44,617 bases of DNA from Helicobacter rappini (GTDB taxonomy: Bacteria > Campylobacterota > Campylobacteria > Campylobacterales > Helicobacteraceae), in contig NZ_FZPK01000063.1 in NCBI RefSeq assembly GCF_900198625.1, positions 1 through 44,617 on the forward strand, given 5' to 3'. This document shows positions 1 through 9,322 of this stretch, one piece after another. A model generated the notes under the pieces. It saw nothing but the letters and a program-made list of their open reading frames with translations. It did not search any database and had not been told where the DNA came from. Made by a program: the position numbers and the translations under genes. Positions within the stretch are counted from its first letter, which is position 1. Every line of letters begins with the position of its first letter.

Positions 1-584
1 ATAATGTCTTTTACATATTGTAAAAGCCATAAAAGCAGGGTATTTGCCGTATAAACCTCATTGCCAAGATATAAATTCAGATATTTTATGTTAATATCTG
101 CAATAGTTAGATGATCTTGCGTGGTTTCTATGTCGATCACAAATGTAGTGTATTTTCCCTCACTACCCACATCAACATTATAAATCTTCAAGGGATACAA
201 CATAACATCATAAATTGTTCTAAACTCACATCTAACCGACTGAACAGGAGAAGATACTACGCTTGTATGTCTAGGAATAAACACATTATTGTCTTTAGAA
301 TCTGGTTTTAAGTTAAAATTTTGTATACAAAATGAAGGCAAAGAGTTTGTATAGTTTGGCATAAGGATATTAATAAGAGATTCTGCAAGAGATGGAATAT
401 TGCCATCAAGCTCTTCATTAATCTTAGCGGTCAAAATCGCTAATGATTCGATAATGCGCTCAACATCTGGATCATTGCTATTACATGCTAAAAATGGGGC
501 AAGTTTAGGATATTTATTAATAAACAATTCCCTTGTTTTTTGCAGATAATCAATTTCCTTTCTAAAATAAAAGATATTTTTCAT
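1..584 (-). CDS. tssF: TssF baseplate protein, N-terminal part (cut by window edge)
   Basis: TssF is a T6SS baseplate wedge component that works with TssE, TssG and TssK in the cytoplasm. Reading left from an ATG at 584, the frame stays open to base 1 (about 194 residues). It begins MKNIFYFRKEIDYLQKTREL and has the family pattern of DPDVERIIESLAILTAKI, then a LAESL..ILMPNY stretch and PSFCI. An AAGG ribosome site lies just upstream of the ATG. It is the last gene visible in the leftward tssB-C-E-F operon, 33 bp after tssE. The C-terminus, and probably tssG, lie outside the window. Identification is by the conserved N-terminal pattern of the family. Confidence 0.9.
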   Translation of the reverse strand, partial: MKNIFYFRKEIDYLQKTRELFINKYPKLAPFLACNSNDPDVERIIESLAILTAKINEELDGNIPSLAESLINILMPNYTNSLPSFCIQNFNLKPDSKDNNVFIPRHTSVVSSPVQSVRCEFRTIYDVMLYPLKIYNVDVGSEGKYTTFVIDIETTQDHLTIADINIKYLNLYLGNEVYTANTLLLWLLQYVKDI

Positions 585-617
585 CTAACCTTATACCCTT
601 CTATCTTATTTAGCTTA

Positions 618-986
618 TTATAAAACTTCATAATAACGGTTACTATTAAAAATAATTTGTATATTAAAATTTGTTAAATCTTTATTATATTGTAATGTTA
701 AGAAAAATTTGAGTTGCCAAGGCGCTAATGTCTCATCATATTCAATGCTTACAATCTTTGCTCTATATTCGTACATAGAAACTATATCATAAATTCTTTC
801 TGACATTACGATGGCTAGATTTTTGATGTTTAAATCCAAATCATTATAAGATAATAATTCCTGTGCATCCTCTTTTGTGTTTATGAGGGTTTCAATATGC
901 TCCCTGATTGCTTGAATGGGACTCTCAAAATACTCAGAATCTACATATTCATCAAGCGCATGAATAACCCTATCAACAAAAGACAT
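618..986 (-). CDS. tssE: TssE, gp25-like baseplate protein
   Basis: TssE is the gp25-like baseplate component on which sheath assembly starts. The 122-residue product has the normal length. It carries the family's N-terminal helix region (MSFVDRVIHALDEY), then a one-sided helical part with NTKEDAQELLSYNDLDLNIK, and a C-terminal beta part in which LAPWQLKFFLTLQYN and the closing NIQIIFNSNRYYEVL are typical of gp25-like proteins. It follows tssC with only 2 bp between them, so the two are probably translationally coupled. Its cellular site is the cytoplasmic baseplate. Nothing unusual was seen. Confidence 0.9.
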   Translation of the reverse strand: MSFVDRVIHALDEYVDSEYFESPIQAIREHIETLINTKEDAQELLSYNDLDLNIKNLAIVMSERIYDIVSMYEYRAKIVSIEYDETLAPWQLKFFLTLQYNKDLTNFNIQIIFNSNRYYEVL

Positions 987-988
987 AG

Positions 989-2458
989 TTATTCTTTATC
1001 AAGCTTTCCTACCAACGAGAGTTCAAAATTAGCCCCCATAAACTTAAAGTGCGGACGCACATTCAAATCTATTTTATACCATCCAGTTTCACCTTCTATA
1101 TCGCTTACTGTAATTCTAGCCCCTCTAAAAGGTCTTCTGCTCCGCACTTCTGCTGGAGGATTTTCTTGATCTGAAACATATTGTCTAATCCATTCATTCA
1201 AGCCATTTTCAACATCGCTACGTTCTTTCCAGCTCCCAATTTCCTCTCTTTGTAAAACCTTGATATAGTGCGCAAGACGAGAAACCAAAAAAATATATGG
1301 CAATTGTGTTCCAAGCCTATAATTTGTTTCTGCTTCTTTGCCTTCAGGAGTATTTGGAAAAATTTTTGGTTTCAATACTGCATTCGCTGAGAAAAAGACT
1401 GCATTGTTACTATCCCTTCGCAATGTAAAAGCTATAAAACCAGATTCTGAAAGTTCATACTCACGTCTATCTGTAATTAACACTTCAGTTGGTATCTTAG
1501 ATTCTAATGTACCGAAGTTTTCATAAAGATATACCGGCAAATCTGTGACGGTGCCACCAGCTCTAGGACCTATAATATTGCCACACCATCGATATTGTGC
1601 AAAACTATCAGTCAATCTTGTTGCAAAAGCATAAGCAGTATTGCCCCATAAGAGATGATTGTGTGAATTATGCACATTTTCTTTATAATTAAAACTTTTT
1701 ATGGGATTTTCTTGTGGGTCATATGGAGAACGAGTTAAGAATCTTGTCACCATAAGTCCAGCATATTTAGAATCCTCGTTCTCTCTAAAAGTGCGCCACT
1801 TTGTATATTGTGGACCCTCTAATAAACTTTTTAGATCTTGTATTGTTGGAAGTTCTGCATAATTATCAAGCCCAAAAAAGCTTGCATCTACAGATGTTAC
1901 AAATGGAGAATGACTCATAGCAGCAATTGATGACATTTTGGATAAAAAATTCATATCGGGACTTGATGCATTTAGCGCATAATCACCGATTATTGCTCCT
2001 ATGGGTTCTCCTCCAAATTGTCCATATTCGGCAGAATAAATATATTTATAGAGCGTACTCGTCGTAATATCTGGATTTGAATCAAAATCCTCTAATGCCT
2101 CTTGTTTTGTAACATCAAGAATGTTAATTTTTATATTTTCTTGAAAATTCGTGCGTTCTACTAAGAAATGTAAACCTCTCCATGTAGATTCTAATTGTTG
2201 AAACTGCTCATTGTGTAAAATTTCATCCATTTGCTGCGAAATTAAATCATCTATATGCGCAATCATTTCATCAAGTGTGAATCGATTGATTTTGCTCTCT
2301 GCATTATCAGATTTTACAATTTCTGTAATAAACTCTGCAACACCAAGTTTAGCAATACTATAACTTTCATCATTTTTAGAATATTTACTTTTTTGCATAA
2401 TGCCCTCAATAATTGAGACATTCTGTGTTTCTACCTCTTGTTCTAATTTTTCGCTCAT
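989..2458 (-). CDS. tssC: TssC, large contractile sheath subunit (VipB)
   Basis: TssC interlocks with TssB to form the contractile T6SS sheath around the Hcp tube in the cytoplasm. The 489-residue length is typical. Recognisable stretches are the QLESTWRGLHFLV segment near residue 85, the GEPIGAIIGDY segment near residue 155, a YTKWRTFRE segment, and a C-terminal RPFRGARITVSDIEGETGWY followed by LNVRPHFKFMGANFELSL, which closes almost all TssC proteins. It sits 9 bp after tssB and 2 bp before tssE. It appears complete, and its base use resembles its neighbours. Confidence 0.96.
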   Translation of the reverse strand: MSEKLEQEVETQNVSIIEGIMQKSKYSKNDESYSIAKLGVAEFITEIVKSDNAESKINRFTLDEMIAHIDDLISQQMDEILHNEQFQQLESTWRGLHFLVERTNFQENIKINILDVTKQEALEDFDSNPDITTSTLYKYIYSAEYGQFGGEPIGAIIGDYALNASSPDMNFLSKMSSIAAMSHSPFVTSVDASFFGLDNYAELPTIQDLKSLLEGPQYTKWRTFRENEDSKYAGLMVTRFLTRSPYDPQENPIKSFNYKENVHNSHNHLLWGNTAYAFATRLTDSFAQYRWCGNIIGPRAGGTVTDLPVYLYENFGTLESKIPTEVLITDRREYELSESGFIAFTLRRDSNNAVFFSANAVLKPKIFPNTPEGKEAETNYRLGTQLPYIFLVSRLAHYIKVLQREEIGSWKERSDVENGLNEWIRQYVSDQENPPAEVRSRRPFRGARITVSDIEGETGWYKIDLNVRPHFKFMGANFELSLVGKLDKE

Positions 2459-2467
2459 AATTATCCT

Positions 2468-2968
2468 TCAGTCTAATTGTTCATTGTTTTCTCGGCTTTC
2501 TTGTATCTCCAACAAAAGCTTTTCTTTTATATCTTTATTCTTTAAAGCCTCCAAAACAGCTTTTCTAAAATCTGGGATATTGCCCATTGGACCTTTCAAT
2601 GCAATAAGAGCTTCGCGTAATTTAAGAAGTTTATTGAGCTCTGGAACTTGGTTTGCAATACTATCTGGAGTAAAATCTTTCATGTTTTCAATCTTCAACT
2701 TTACATTCAATTCATCAGCATCTTGGCTCAGAGTGTTTTTGACACTAAAATGAGACTCTATTTGCATCTTTTGCATAACCTGATTGAAATTGTGTTTATT
2801 AATGGATGTTAACCCTCGTTCTTCCAATGGTACTTTATTGCCACCTGTAAAATTAGCCATAACCATTAGTTTTAATGGGAGCTCAATCTCTGGAGTTTGT
2901 CCACCAGTTTTTGATTTGTAAGTGATATTGATGCGCTCTTTCGGTGGAGTTGAATTTTTTTCTGCCAT
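2468..2968 (-). CDS. tssB: TssB, small contractile sheath subunit (VipA)
   Basis: TssB is the small sheath protein that forms the heterodimer unit with TssC. The 166-residue product shows the family order: an N-terminal segment ending in PPKERINITY, then ELPLKLMVMANF (the family's conserved beta strand), then VPLEERGLTSINKHNF, and a C-terminal LLKLREALIALKGPMGNIPDFRKA segment. The ATG at 2968 has a good AAGGAT ribosome site. It is the first gene of the leftward core operon, transcribed from the divergent control region at 2969-3112. In ClpV-carrying systems the N-terminal helix of TssB/TssC is the recycling tag; no clpV gene is in this window. Confidence 0.95.
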   Translation of the reverse strand: MAEKNSTPPKERINITYKSKTGGQTPEIELPLKLMVMANFTGGNKVPLEERGLTSINKHNFNQVMQKMQIESHFSVKNTLSQDADELNVKLKIENMKDFTPDSIANQVPELNKLLKLREALIALKGPMGNIPDFRKAVLEALKNKDIKEKLLLEIQESRENNEQLD

Positions 2969-3112
2969 AACAAAATCCTTATTTTACTTTAGATTCTACC
3001 ATTTTACTTTGAGATTCTACCATTTTATAACCAAATTTCATAAAAATTATTATAAAATTCTCAAGAATATACATCTCATAATTTCTTAAGGCATAACTAA
3101 AAAGTAGAGATA
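2969..3112. promoter_or_regulatory. Divergent control region between tssB and tssJ with a tandem repeat
   Basis: This 144-bp AT-rich gap must hold the promoters of both core operons, since tssB is read left and tssJ right. Two near-identical units, ATTTTACTTT(G)AGATTCTACC, lie head to tail at 2981-3000 and 3001-3021, and the start of a third (ATTTTATAA) follows at 3022. Rightward, a TATAAAATT stretch near 3050 and a CATAATTTC stretch near 3077 could be -10 elements. These are guesses; no clear -35 is visible, as is usual in epsilonproteobacteria. The tandem units next to the tssB ribosome site are candidates for a regulator-binding site. Confidence 0.55.
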
Positions 3113-3586
3113 ATGAAAAATATTTGCACGGCTTTAATTTTTGCTATGATGTTGATTCTTATTGGGTGTAACACACCTATACGGATACAAGCATCTAACC
3201 ATGATAATTCTAATCTCAACAATCGTAACGATAATGTTCCCATCACGCTTGTTATTTATCAACTCAAAGATGTTAATAAGTTCGAATATGCAAGTATTCA
3301 AGATCTAACAATGCGTGAGAGCGTAGTTCTTGGTCGAGACAATGTAGACTCGATTAGAATCCAAGTTCCACCTAATGAAAAAGATATGCTTGTGGCAGAA
3401 TTTGCAAAAAAAGAAGGTAAATACATTGGTATACTGGCTCTTTTTGCAAATTCTCAGGGCAAGAAGCAAAAATTTTACAAAAAATTGAATAAAGTGTTTA
3501 AAAATACAATAAAAATTGATATTACACAAGAAGGCATTACAAATAGTAAAAACAACAGAGGAACAAACAATAAGGAGAAGCGGTGA
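3113..3586 (+). CDS. tssJ: TssJ, outer-membrane lipoprotein of the T6SS
   Basis: TssJ is the lipoprotein that anchors the T6SS membrane complex in the outer membrane by binding the periplasmic part of TssM. The 157-residue product starts with a lysine and a hydrophobic stretch ending in the lipobox LIGC, giving a lipidated Cys19. The mature part contains PITLVIYQLKDVNKFEYASI, a typical TssJ strand order, and KFYKKLNKVFKNTIKIDI near the end. It is the first gene of the rightward operon, and its TGA overlaps the GTG of tssK. The low-complexity NNRGTNNKEKR tail is unremarkable. Confidence 0.9.
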   Translation: MKNICTALIFAMMLILIGCNTPIRIQASNHDNSNLNNRNDNVPITLVIYQLKDVNKFEYASIQDLTMRESVVLGRDNVDSIRIQVPPNEKDMLVAEFAKKEGKYIGILALFANSQGKKQKFYKKLNKVFKNTIKIDITQEGITNSKNNRGTNNKEKR

Positions 3587-4959
3587 ATAGCAGATTAAAA
3601 GTTGTTTGGTACAATGGGATGAATGTAGATAAGATCCATTTTGAACAGCAAGAAAGATATTTTGAGCAACTTGTTTATATCAAGACAACAAAGTCCTTAT
3701 GCAATTTCTATGGCCTTTTTGAAGTAGAATTTTCAAATGAATTATTAAATCTAGGTAAAATAGCTCTCTCTAGGATTAGTGGTATTGCACAAGATGGCAG
3801 TGTATTTAATGCTCCGAGCGATGATTTATTGCCACAAGCCTTAGAGATTAATTCTAATGTTGGGTCGCCAATTATTACATTAAAAATTCCTGTATCTTCA
3901 GATTCTATTGCTGATATTTCTCTGAACAACACCTTTTCAAACTCTAAATATGTTGCAACAAATGTGCCAGTGGTCTCTAAAATCCACGACGATGTAAATG
4001 AATACACACAACAAACAGATTCGGAAATATCTTACACACACCAAACATCATCTCTTGTGTTGGGAAGTTTACGTTTAAAGCTTGGTTTGCTTGGAGATAA
4101 GTCTCCTAATGAATTAGAAATCCCTATTGCAAAAATCAAAAATATACACCACAATAAAAGAATAGAACTTGATGACAAATTTATTCCAACCTCTATGGAT
4201 ATCAGCAACAATCTTTTTATCAAAACCTTCCTAGAAGAGATGCTTTTTTCTATTCAACAACACAAAGAGACTTTTACAAAAATTTTTAGAGGCATTAATC
4301 AAACAAAAAATACACTTGATTTTAGCACCTACCTATCTCTTAATCTTTTAAAAAAGTATGATTGCATTTTTTCATATCTTATTAACAAAGAAAGATTGCA
4401 CCCTGAATTTCTCTATGAAAAATTGATAGAATTTCAAGCTGATTTACTTGTGTTGCATCATGAAATCGAGGAATCATTTGAGTTTATTGCTTATAAACAC
4501 AATAATCTTTCATCAGTTTTTATTCCCTTAAGCAATCATTTGCGTTTGCTGTTTGCAAATGTTACTTCACCAAAATATGCTATAGCAAGTGTTGTTGATA
4601 ATGGTAATGGATTTTTTGATTGTATTTTTGAGAATGCATCAATTATTCAAAATGGTGAGATATTTTTAGCAATCAGTTCATCATTGCCAACAAATACATT
4701 GCTTGAAATATTTACCACACAAACAAAAATTCATACACAATCAGCAATAAAAAATATTGTTGCATCCCAGCTGAAAGGATTGCATTTAGAACCCATACAA
4801 AGCATTCCACCCGCATTACCGCATTTAAGTGGATATATATATTTTAAACTTGATAAAAAAGATTCGCTTTTTTCACATTTTGCCAATCAAAATACAATAA
4901 GCATCTATATGACAAATAATATAGTTAGCCCTGATATTAAATTGTGGGCATTATTCTAA
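3583..4959 (+). CDS. tssK: TssK, baseplate-to-membrane-complex adaptor
   Basis: TssK is the trimeric baseplate protein that links the wedge (TssEFG) to the cytoplasmic parts of TssL and TssM. The product has 458 residues, the normal length. The family start is visible as KVVWYNGMNVDKIHFEQQERYFE. LEPIQSIPPALPHLSGYIYFKLDK near the C-terminus matches the conserved receptor-side region. Translation starts at a GTG at 3583 behind an AAGGAG ribosome site at 3572-3577, overlapping the tssJ stop by 4 bp (GTGA). The stop is 8 bp before the preferred tssL start. Coupled translation of tssJ-K-L-M is likely. Confidence 0.95.
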   Translation: MNSRLKVVWYNGMNVDKIHFEQQERYFEQLVYIKTTKSLCNFYGLFEVEFSNELLNLGKIALSRISGIAQDGSVFNAPSDDLLPQALEINSNVGSPIITLKIPVSSDSIADISLNNTFSNSKYVATNVPVVSKIHDDVNEYTQQTDSEISYTHQTSSLVLGSLRLKLGLLGDKSPNELEIPIAKIKNIHHNKRIELDDKFIPTSMDISNNLFIKTFLEEMLFSIQQHKETFTKIFRGINQTKNTLDFSTYLSLNLLKKYDCIFSYLINKERLHPEFLYEKLIEFQADLLVLHHEIEESFEFIAYKHNNLSSVFIPLSNHLRLLFANVTSPKYAIASVVDNGNGFFDCIFENASIIQNGEIFLAISSSLPTNTLLEIFTTQTKIHTQSAIKNIVASQLKGLHLEPIQSIPPALPHLSGYIYFKLDKKDSLFSHFANQNTISIYMTNNIVSPDIKLWALF

Positions 4960-4967
4960 GGGTATTT

Positions 4968-5753
4968 ATGAACGCACAAATAAATGACACACAATGTTCA
5001 TTATTGCTTGAATCTAATTTTGCAGGTATGCAGAATAATAAAATTCTTGACTTAAGTCTACCTCTTCTTCTTTTTGCCACAAGACTTTCAAAAATACATG
5101 CGCTAGATGATGAATTCATTGTTGAAATAAGGGACACTTTTGCAAATCAGGTGCTTGCCATCAGTGGCAGCCTAAGTGCCATGCATTGCCATGATGAAAA
5201 AGACTTAATCAAGTTTCGCTATTGTTTATGTGTATTTATTGATGAGATGTTGTTACGTAATGAAAGCATTATGAATAGTGATTTTACAAACCATACGCTT
5301 ACTAATCGTTTGTTTAATGAAATGTTAGGTGGCGATAAATTTTATGGTATAGCTGGGCAGTATTTGCTAAATCCAAGCAAATATAAAGACATGTTAGAAT
5401 TCATCTACGCCTGTCTTATTCTTGGTTATAAGGGAAAATATACTGTTGATCAACAGGGCGATGAAAAAATTAACCATCTTTGCAATGATATTGCAGCGGC
5501 TATTACACCAGCATTAGATTCAAATGAAGATATAGCGTTTAATGTTGCTCACAAAAATATTGTCCGCAACAATGTTTTAGAATTGTTTAAAAAAAGATAC
5601 CTAAAGCCATTTTTACTTATTGTTGTTATGTGCACTGTAGTTGTTTCTTTTTTCTTTTCTATGCTTAAGATAGAATCTAATAACACCATAACAAAAAACA
5701 CTCTTATGCAAAATATTAAAAAATTCAAACAAGAGAACAATGAGGATCAATAA
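4968..5753 (+). CDS. tssL: TssL, DotU-type inner-membrane protein
   Basis: TssL (DotU/IcmH type) is a tail-anchored inner-membrane protein whose cytoplasmic domain binds TssK. I prefer the ATG at 4968 (MNAQINDTQC, 261 residues), which has a TAAGGG ribosome site 5 bp upstream, over a GTG at 4944 that lies inside tssK. Family features are FRYCLCVFIDEMLL, the NRLFNEMLGGDKFYGI stretch, and LLNPSKYKDMLEFIYACLILGYKGKY. A single transmembrane helix lies near the C-terminus (LKPFLLIVVMCTVVVSFFF). The C-terminal peptidoglycan-binding domain found in some TssL proteins is absent. The TAA overlaps the tssM ATG (TAATG). Confidence 0.93.
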   Translation: MNAQINDTQCSLLLESNFAGMQNNKILDLSLPLLLFATRLSKIHALDDEFIVEIRDTFANQVLAISGSLSAMHCHDEKDLIKFRYCLCVFIDEMLLRNESIMNSDFTNHTLTNRLFNEMLGGDKFYGIAGQYLLNPSKYKDMLEFIYACLILGYKGKYTVDQQGDEKINHLCNDIAAAITPALDSNEDIAFNVAHKNIVRNNVLELFKKRYLKPFLLIVVMCTVVVSFFFSMLKIESNNTITKNTLMQNIKKFKQENNEDQ

Positions 5754-8700
5754 TGCTGAAAAAAATAACAAGCTTTTGCAAATCAAAACCATTTCTATAC
5801 ATATTTCTTATATGCTTGTTCATATTTTTCAGCATAATATTTTTTATTTATGCACCCCTACTGGCTTTCAATGATATTTACATATTTAGCAATGCTTTTG
5901 TTCGACTGGGTATTCTTGTTCTTGTATGGCTTATTGTAGCTTTTTATTTTATGTTTAGACCCCTTCTGGATTTTTTACAAACATTAAAAAGTGAAAAAGG
6001 TGTTCAACGCAGGGAGTTAAAAAAAGAGGTTGCAAGAATTTTGCACAAAGCAAAACGCAATTATTCCCTTGCTTTAAATGAAGCCAAAAGTACTTGGAAA
6101 AGAACAATTCGTTTTAAAGATATTCCTTTAGTAATTATTATTGGTAATGAGGGAGCAGGAAAAAGCTCTTTAATCAATTATGCGAACATTGAATATCCAT
6201 TAAGCGATAAATTAGAATCATATAAAAAAATTCATAAAAGCACCAAGAATTTTAATCTTTATGTTTCTAAAAAAGGGGCTTTACTCGATACCGAAGGTAA
6301 TTATTTTACGCAGGAAGATTTTTTTAATCCAGATACAACAGATGAAATTGCTGAAGATGATTTGGAAAAAAACAAAGATTTTCTAATAAAAAAAGCGGTA
6401 TGGAATAAGTTTCTTTCTTTCCTTAATTCCAGCATTTTTCACAGCAAACTCAATGGCATTGTGCTTGTTATTGATGTTCATTCCTTTCTTAATAACCCAA
6501 AACAATATAGTGACAATTTAATACACTTTCTTGTTAAAAGAGTTCATGAATGTGAACAAAATTTGAATCTAAAATTACCTATTTATGTAGTTTTTAGTAA
6601 GCTTGATCTTATGGAAGGTATGGATATCTATTGGAATGTTTTTAACGAAAATGTCGCAAATAAAATATTGGGTATCACTTTAGAACAACAGGCAAATAAG
6701 CAAACATTGCTGTCTTATTTTCAAGCTATTAGCAAATCATTATTGTACTCTTTCATGCACAAAAACAAATCTCTGCATTCTCTTGATGAGAAAAATGGGG
6801 CATTTTTGTTTTTAAAGCAACTTGATACACTCTTTGCTTTGGTAGTAGATTTTGTAATACAGGTGAATGAAAAAAATGTGCTAAAAAATAAGTCTTATGT
6901 TCGTGGAATTTATTTCACTTCAGCTTATCAAGAAAATGTTCCAAGAAATTACTTAGTTGATGCTGTATGTGAAAAATATGCTATTAAAAAGCCAGCAGCA
7001 AAGGCTGCTACAAAGCAACATAAGCGAAGCTATTTTGTACATTCAATGTTAGAACAAATTGTTTTAAAAGATTCTCATCTTAATAGTATGATTCTTAAAA
7101 ACTCATGGGTGACATTAAGATTAGGTGTTATGGCTGTTTGTCTGTGTATACTGACATATAGCGTATGTGCTTATTATATCAATAAGGCATATAAAGCAAT
7201 TGAACAAAGCAATACTTCTTTAAACAGCATTAATGCACTCCTTGCAGATGCCAATAATTATAACACATTAAGCCTTTATGAAAAAGTCAATCTCATGTTA
7301 AATCTTAAAGCAATTTTAAAAGAATATCCATTATTGTTTGATACATCAGTTGGTAGCCAATACTTTTTCCTTGATACATCATATCAAGCTTTTTTACCGG
7401 CCAAAGATCTCTATTATGCAATTAGTGAAGATGTTGTGAGCAAAACACTTATTAATGAAATGGAGTATATATTAGCACACAATAAAACTCCAGAGACACT
7501 TGTTGAAACATTATATATGTATATGTCTTTATTTGACACACATTATCTTGATAAGTCGCTTCTTGCAGTTTGGATTGGTAAGAATTGGCAGTATTTTAAA
7601 AAGTACAATATTCCAAAAGATGATTTTATAGCTAGTACTGAGGATTTAGCCTCAGATAGAATTCTTAATGCTCATCCAATGAATATTGGTAGTGTTACTA
7701 AAGCACAAGAAGAAATTATGCAAATTGCTAAAGCACAAAGAATATATATTCTTATAGCTTTTAAAAATAGTCTTGAGAAACAAGCAACTTATAATATAAA
7801 AAATAAAATTGGCAGATCTATTGATGCTGTATTTGAAGCTCCAGAAAAACTAAGTCATATTGACAAGAGATATACCAAAGAAGGCTTAATGGTGTTTTTA
7901 AGCCATCTTGAAAAGAATATGCATAATGCTCTTGATATTGACTTGTGGTATCTCGAAGGAGTGGAACAAGATAATGATGAAAAGATGTTGGATACAAAAA
8001 TTATAGAAGTTTATCTTGCTGACTATAAAAAAAAATGGGAAGATATATTACAAGCTATCAAACCCAAGAGACACCATGAAAGAAATGCTTTGCTTAATGA
8101 ACTACAAATCTTGTCTCAACCTAGCAATCCTATCAATAATTTGATTGGGGTAATAAACGATAATACCCATTTGAACGATACATTATTGCTTGGTTATGTT
8201 TATGGGCTTGGATTCTCCAGCAAAGAAATAAAAACACAATTTACAGCTCTTAGCAATCATTTCAAAGCATACTATGATTTAACCAATGAAGAATCATTAA
8301 TAGATTCTAAAGCCAATTCTCTTAGTCAATCAAAAAATAAGGAATTAGCAAATTCACAGAATGCAACAAAAGATGAAAATAACATGTTGGCAGTTATTGC
8401 ACAAGATGTGCAAAATGTCTCCGCAAAAATTGAATATTTTACGCAAGATATAACAAAAGATGCTAAAGAAAAAATTGTTTATATTCTTGATGGAAGCGAT
8501 GATGAAAATGACCCATTTAAAAAGCTTGATATAGATAGTAAGGTTTTACCTCAAGAACTAAAAGCATATTATAATCATTTGGCACGAATGTCTTGGAAAA
8601 TCATAGAGAGTAATGCTGGAGTTCTTCTGAATAGTGTGTGGAAAAATGAAGTTTATACAGACTTTGTGAATAATATATCTCCACTTTATCCTTTTAACAC

Positions 8701-9313
8701 ATATTCTAGGGAATCTGTGTCGATAGAAACTTTTAAAGGATTCTTTGGCAATGCTGGCACATTACAAACCTTTTATAAACAGTATCTAAGTAAGATTATA
8801 CAAAAAAAGGGTGGTGCTTACATTCCTAATCCAACCTATATGTCAAAAATTAAGCTAAAAGAACAATTTTTAACTTTTTTTAACAAAACCTCTAGTTTAA
8901 GTGCAATGTTTGATGCAAACAACAATTTGACACTCAATTTTTTTATACAATGTCTTGATTTATCATCAGACTTTAGTTCTCTTGACATGGGATATAATGA
9001 TACAAGCATCCACTATGATCATACGCTGCATCCAAAACTCCACATTATTATTGAGCACTTTAATAAAAATACCGAGTTGAGACTTACTGCAAATGATTAT
9101 TACCAATATCCACAATATAAAAAAGTGTATATTGGAGAATGGGCATGGTTTGCATTTATAAAGGATATGGTCCCAAATCAAAATATGCGTAATTCAATTT
9201 ATTTTGAAAATAATAAGAAGCTATATTTTGATTTTAATATTACAAATAAAACAGAGCTTTTAAAAATTCTTGATACTTTGACACATTTTAATATGCCAGA
9301 CTCTATTATGTAA
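5753..9313 (+). CDS. tssM: TssM, IcmF-type inner-membrane protein
   Basis: TssM spans the inner membrane and periplasm and connects TssL to TssJ. The product has 1186 residues. Two hydrophobic helices lie at about 13-36 and 46-68, followed by a cytoplasmic NTPase-like domain with an intact Walker A motif (GNEGAGKSS, residues 131-139) and a DTEGNY motif. A further helix (about 456-476, LRLGVMAVCLCILTYSV) precedes the long periplasmic part that contains the IcmF-related and C-terminal beta domains. The start overlaps the tssL stop and has a GAGG ribosome site. The kept Walker A is notable because it is degenerate in some TssM proteins. The FHA gene follows after 9 bp. Confidence 0.95.
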   Translation: MLKKITSFCKSKPFLYIFLICLFIFFSIIFFIYAPLLAFNDIYIFSNAFVRLGILVLVWLIVAFYFMFRPLLDFLQTLKSEKGVQRRELKKEVARILHKAKRNYSLALNEAKSTWKRTIRFKDIPLVIIIGNEGAGKSSLINYANIEYPLSDKLESYKKIHKSTKNFNLYVSKKGALLDTEGNYFTQEDFFNPDTTDEIAEDDLEKNKDFLIKKAVWNKFLSFLNSSIFHSKLNGIVLVIDVHSFLNNPKQYSDNLIHFLVKRVHECEQNLNLKLPIYVVFSKLDLMEGMDIYWNVFNENVANKILGITLEQQANKQTLLSYFQAISKSLLYSFMHKNKSLHSLDEKNGAFLFLKQLDTLFALVVDFVIQVNEKNVLKNKSYVRGIYFTSAYQENVPRNYLVDAVCEKYAIKKPAAKAATKQHKRSYFVHSMLEQIVLKDSHLNSMILKNSWVTLRLGVMAVCLCILTYSVCAYYINKAYKAIEQSNTSLNSINALLADANNYNTLSLYEKVNLMLNLKAILKEYPLLFDTSVGSQYFFLDTSYQAFLPAKDLYYAISEDVVSKTLINEMEYILAHNKTPETLVETLYMYMSLFDTHYLDKSLLAVWIGKNWQYFKKYNIPKDDFIASTEDLASDRILNAHPMNIGSVTKAQEEIMQIAKAQRIYILIAFKNSLEKQATYNIKNKIGRSIDAVFEAPEKLSHIDKRYTKEGLMVFLSHLEKNMHNALDIDLWYLEGVEQDNDEKMLDTKIIEVYLADYKKKWEDILQAIKPKRHHERNALLNELQILSQPSNPINNLIGVINDNTHLNDTLLLGYVYGLGFSSKEIKTQFTALSNHFKAYYDLTNEESLIDSKANSLSQSKNKELANSQNATKDENNMLAVIAQDVQNVSAKIEYFTQDITKDAKEKIVYILDGSDDENDPFKKLDIDSKVLPQELKAYYNHLARMSWKIIESNAGVLLNSVWKNEVYTDFVNNISPLYPFNTYSRESVSIETFKGFFGNAGTLQTFYKQYLSKIIQKKGGAYIPNPTYMSKIKLKEQFLTFFNKTSSLSAMFDANNNLTLNFFIQCLDLSSDFSSLDMGYNDTSIHYDHTLHPKLHIIIEHFNKNTELRLTANDYYQYPQYKKVYIGEWAWFAFIKDMVPNQNMRNSIYFENNKKLYFDFNITNKTELLKILDTLTHFNMPDSIM

Positions 9314-9322
9314 GGAAATTGT

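Noticed and set aside
897-2753. Several plus-strand ORFs of 60-117 residues within tssB, tssC and tssE
   Set aside because: They are shadows of highly conserved T6SS genes, without ribosome sites or recognisable domains.
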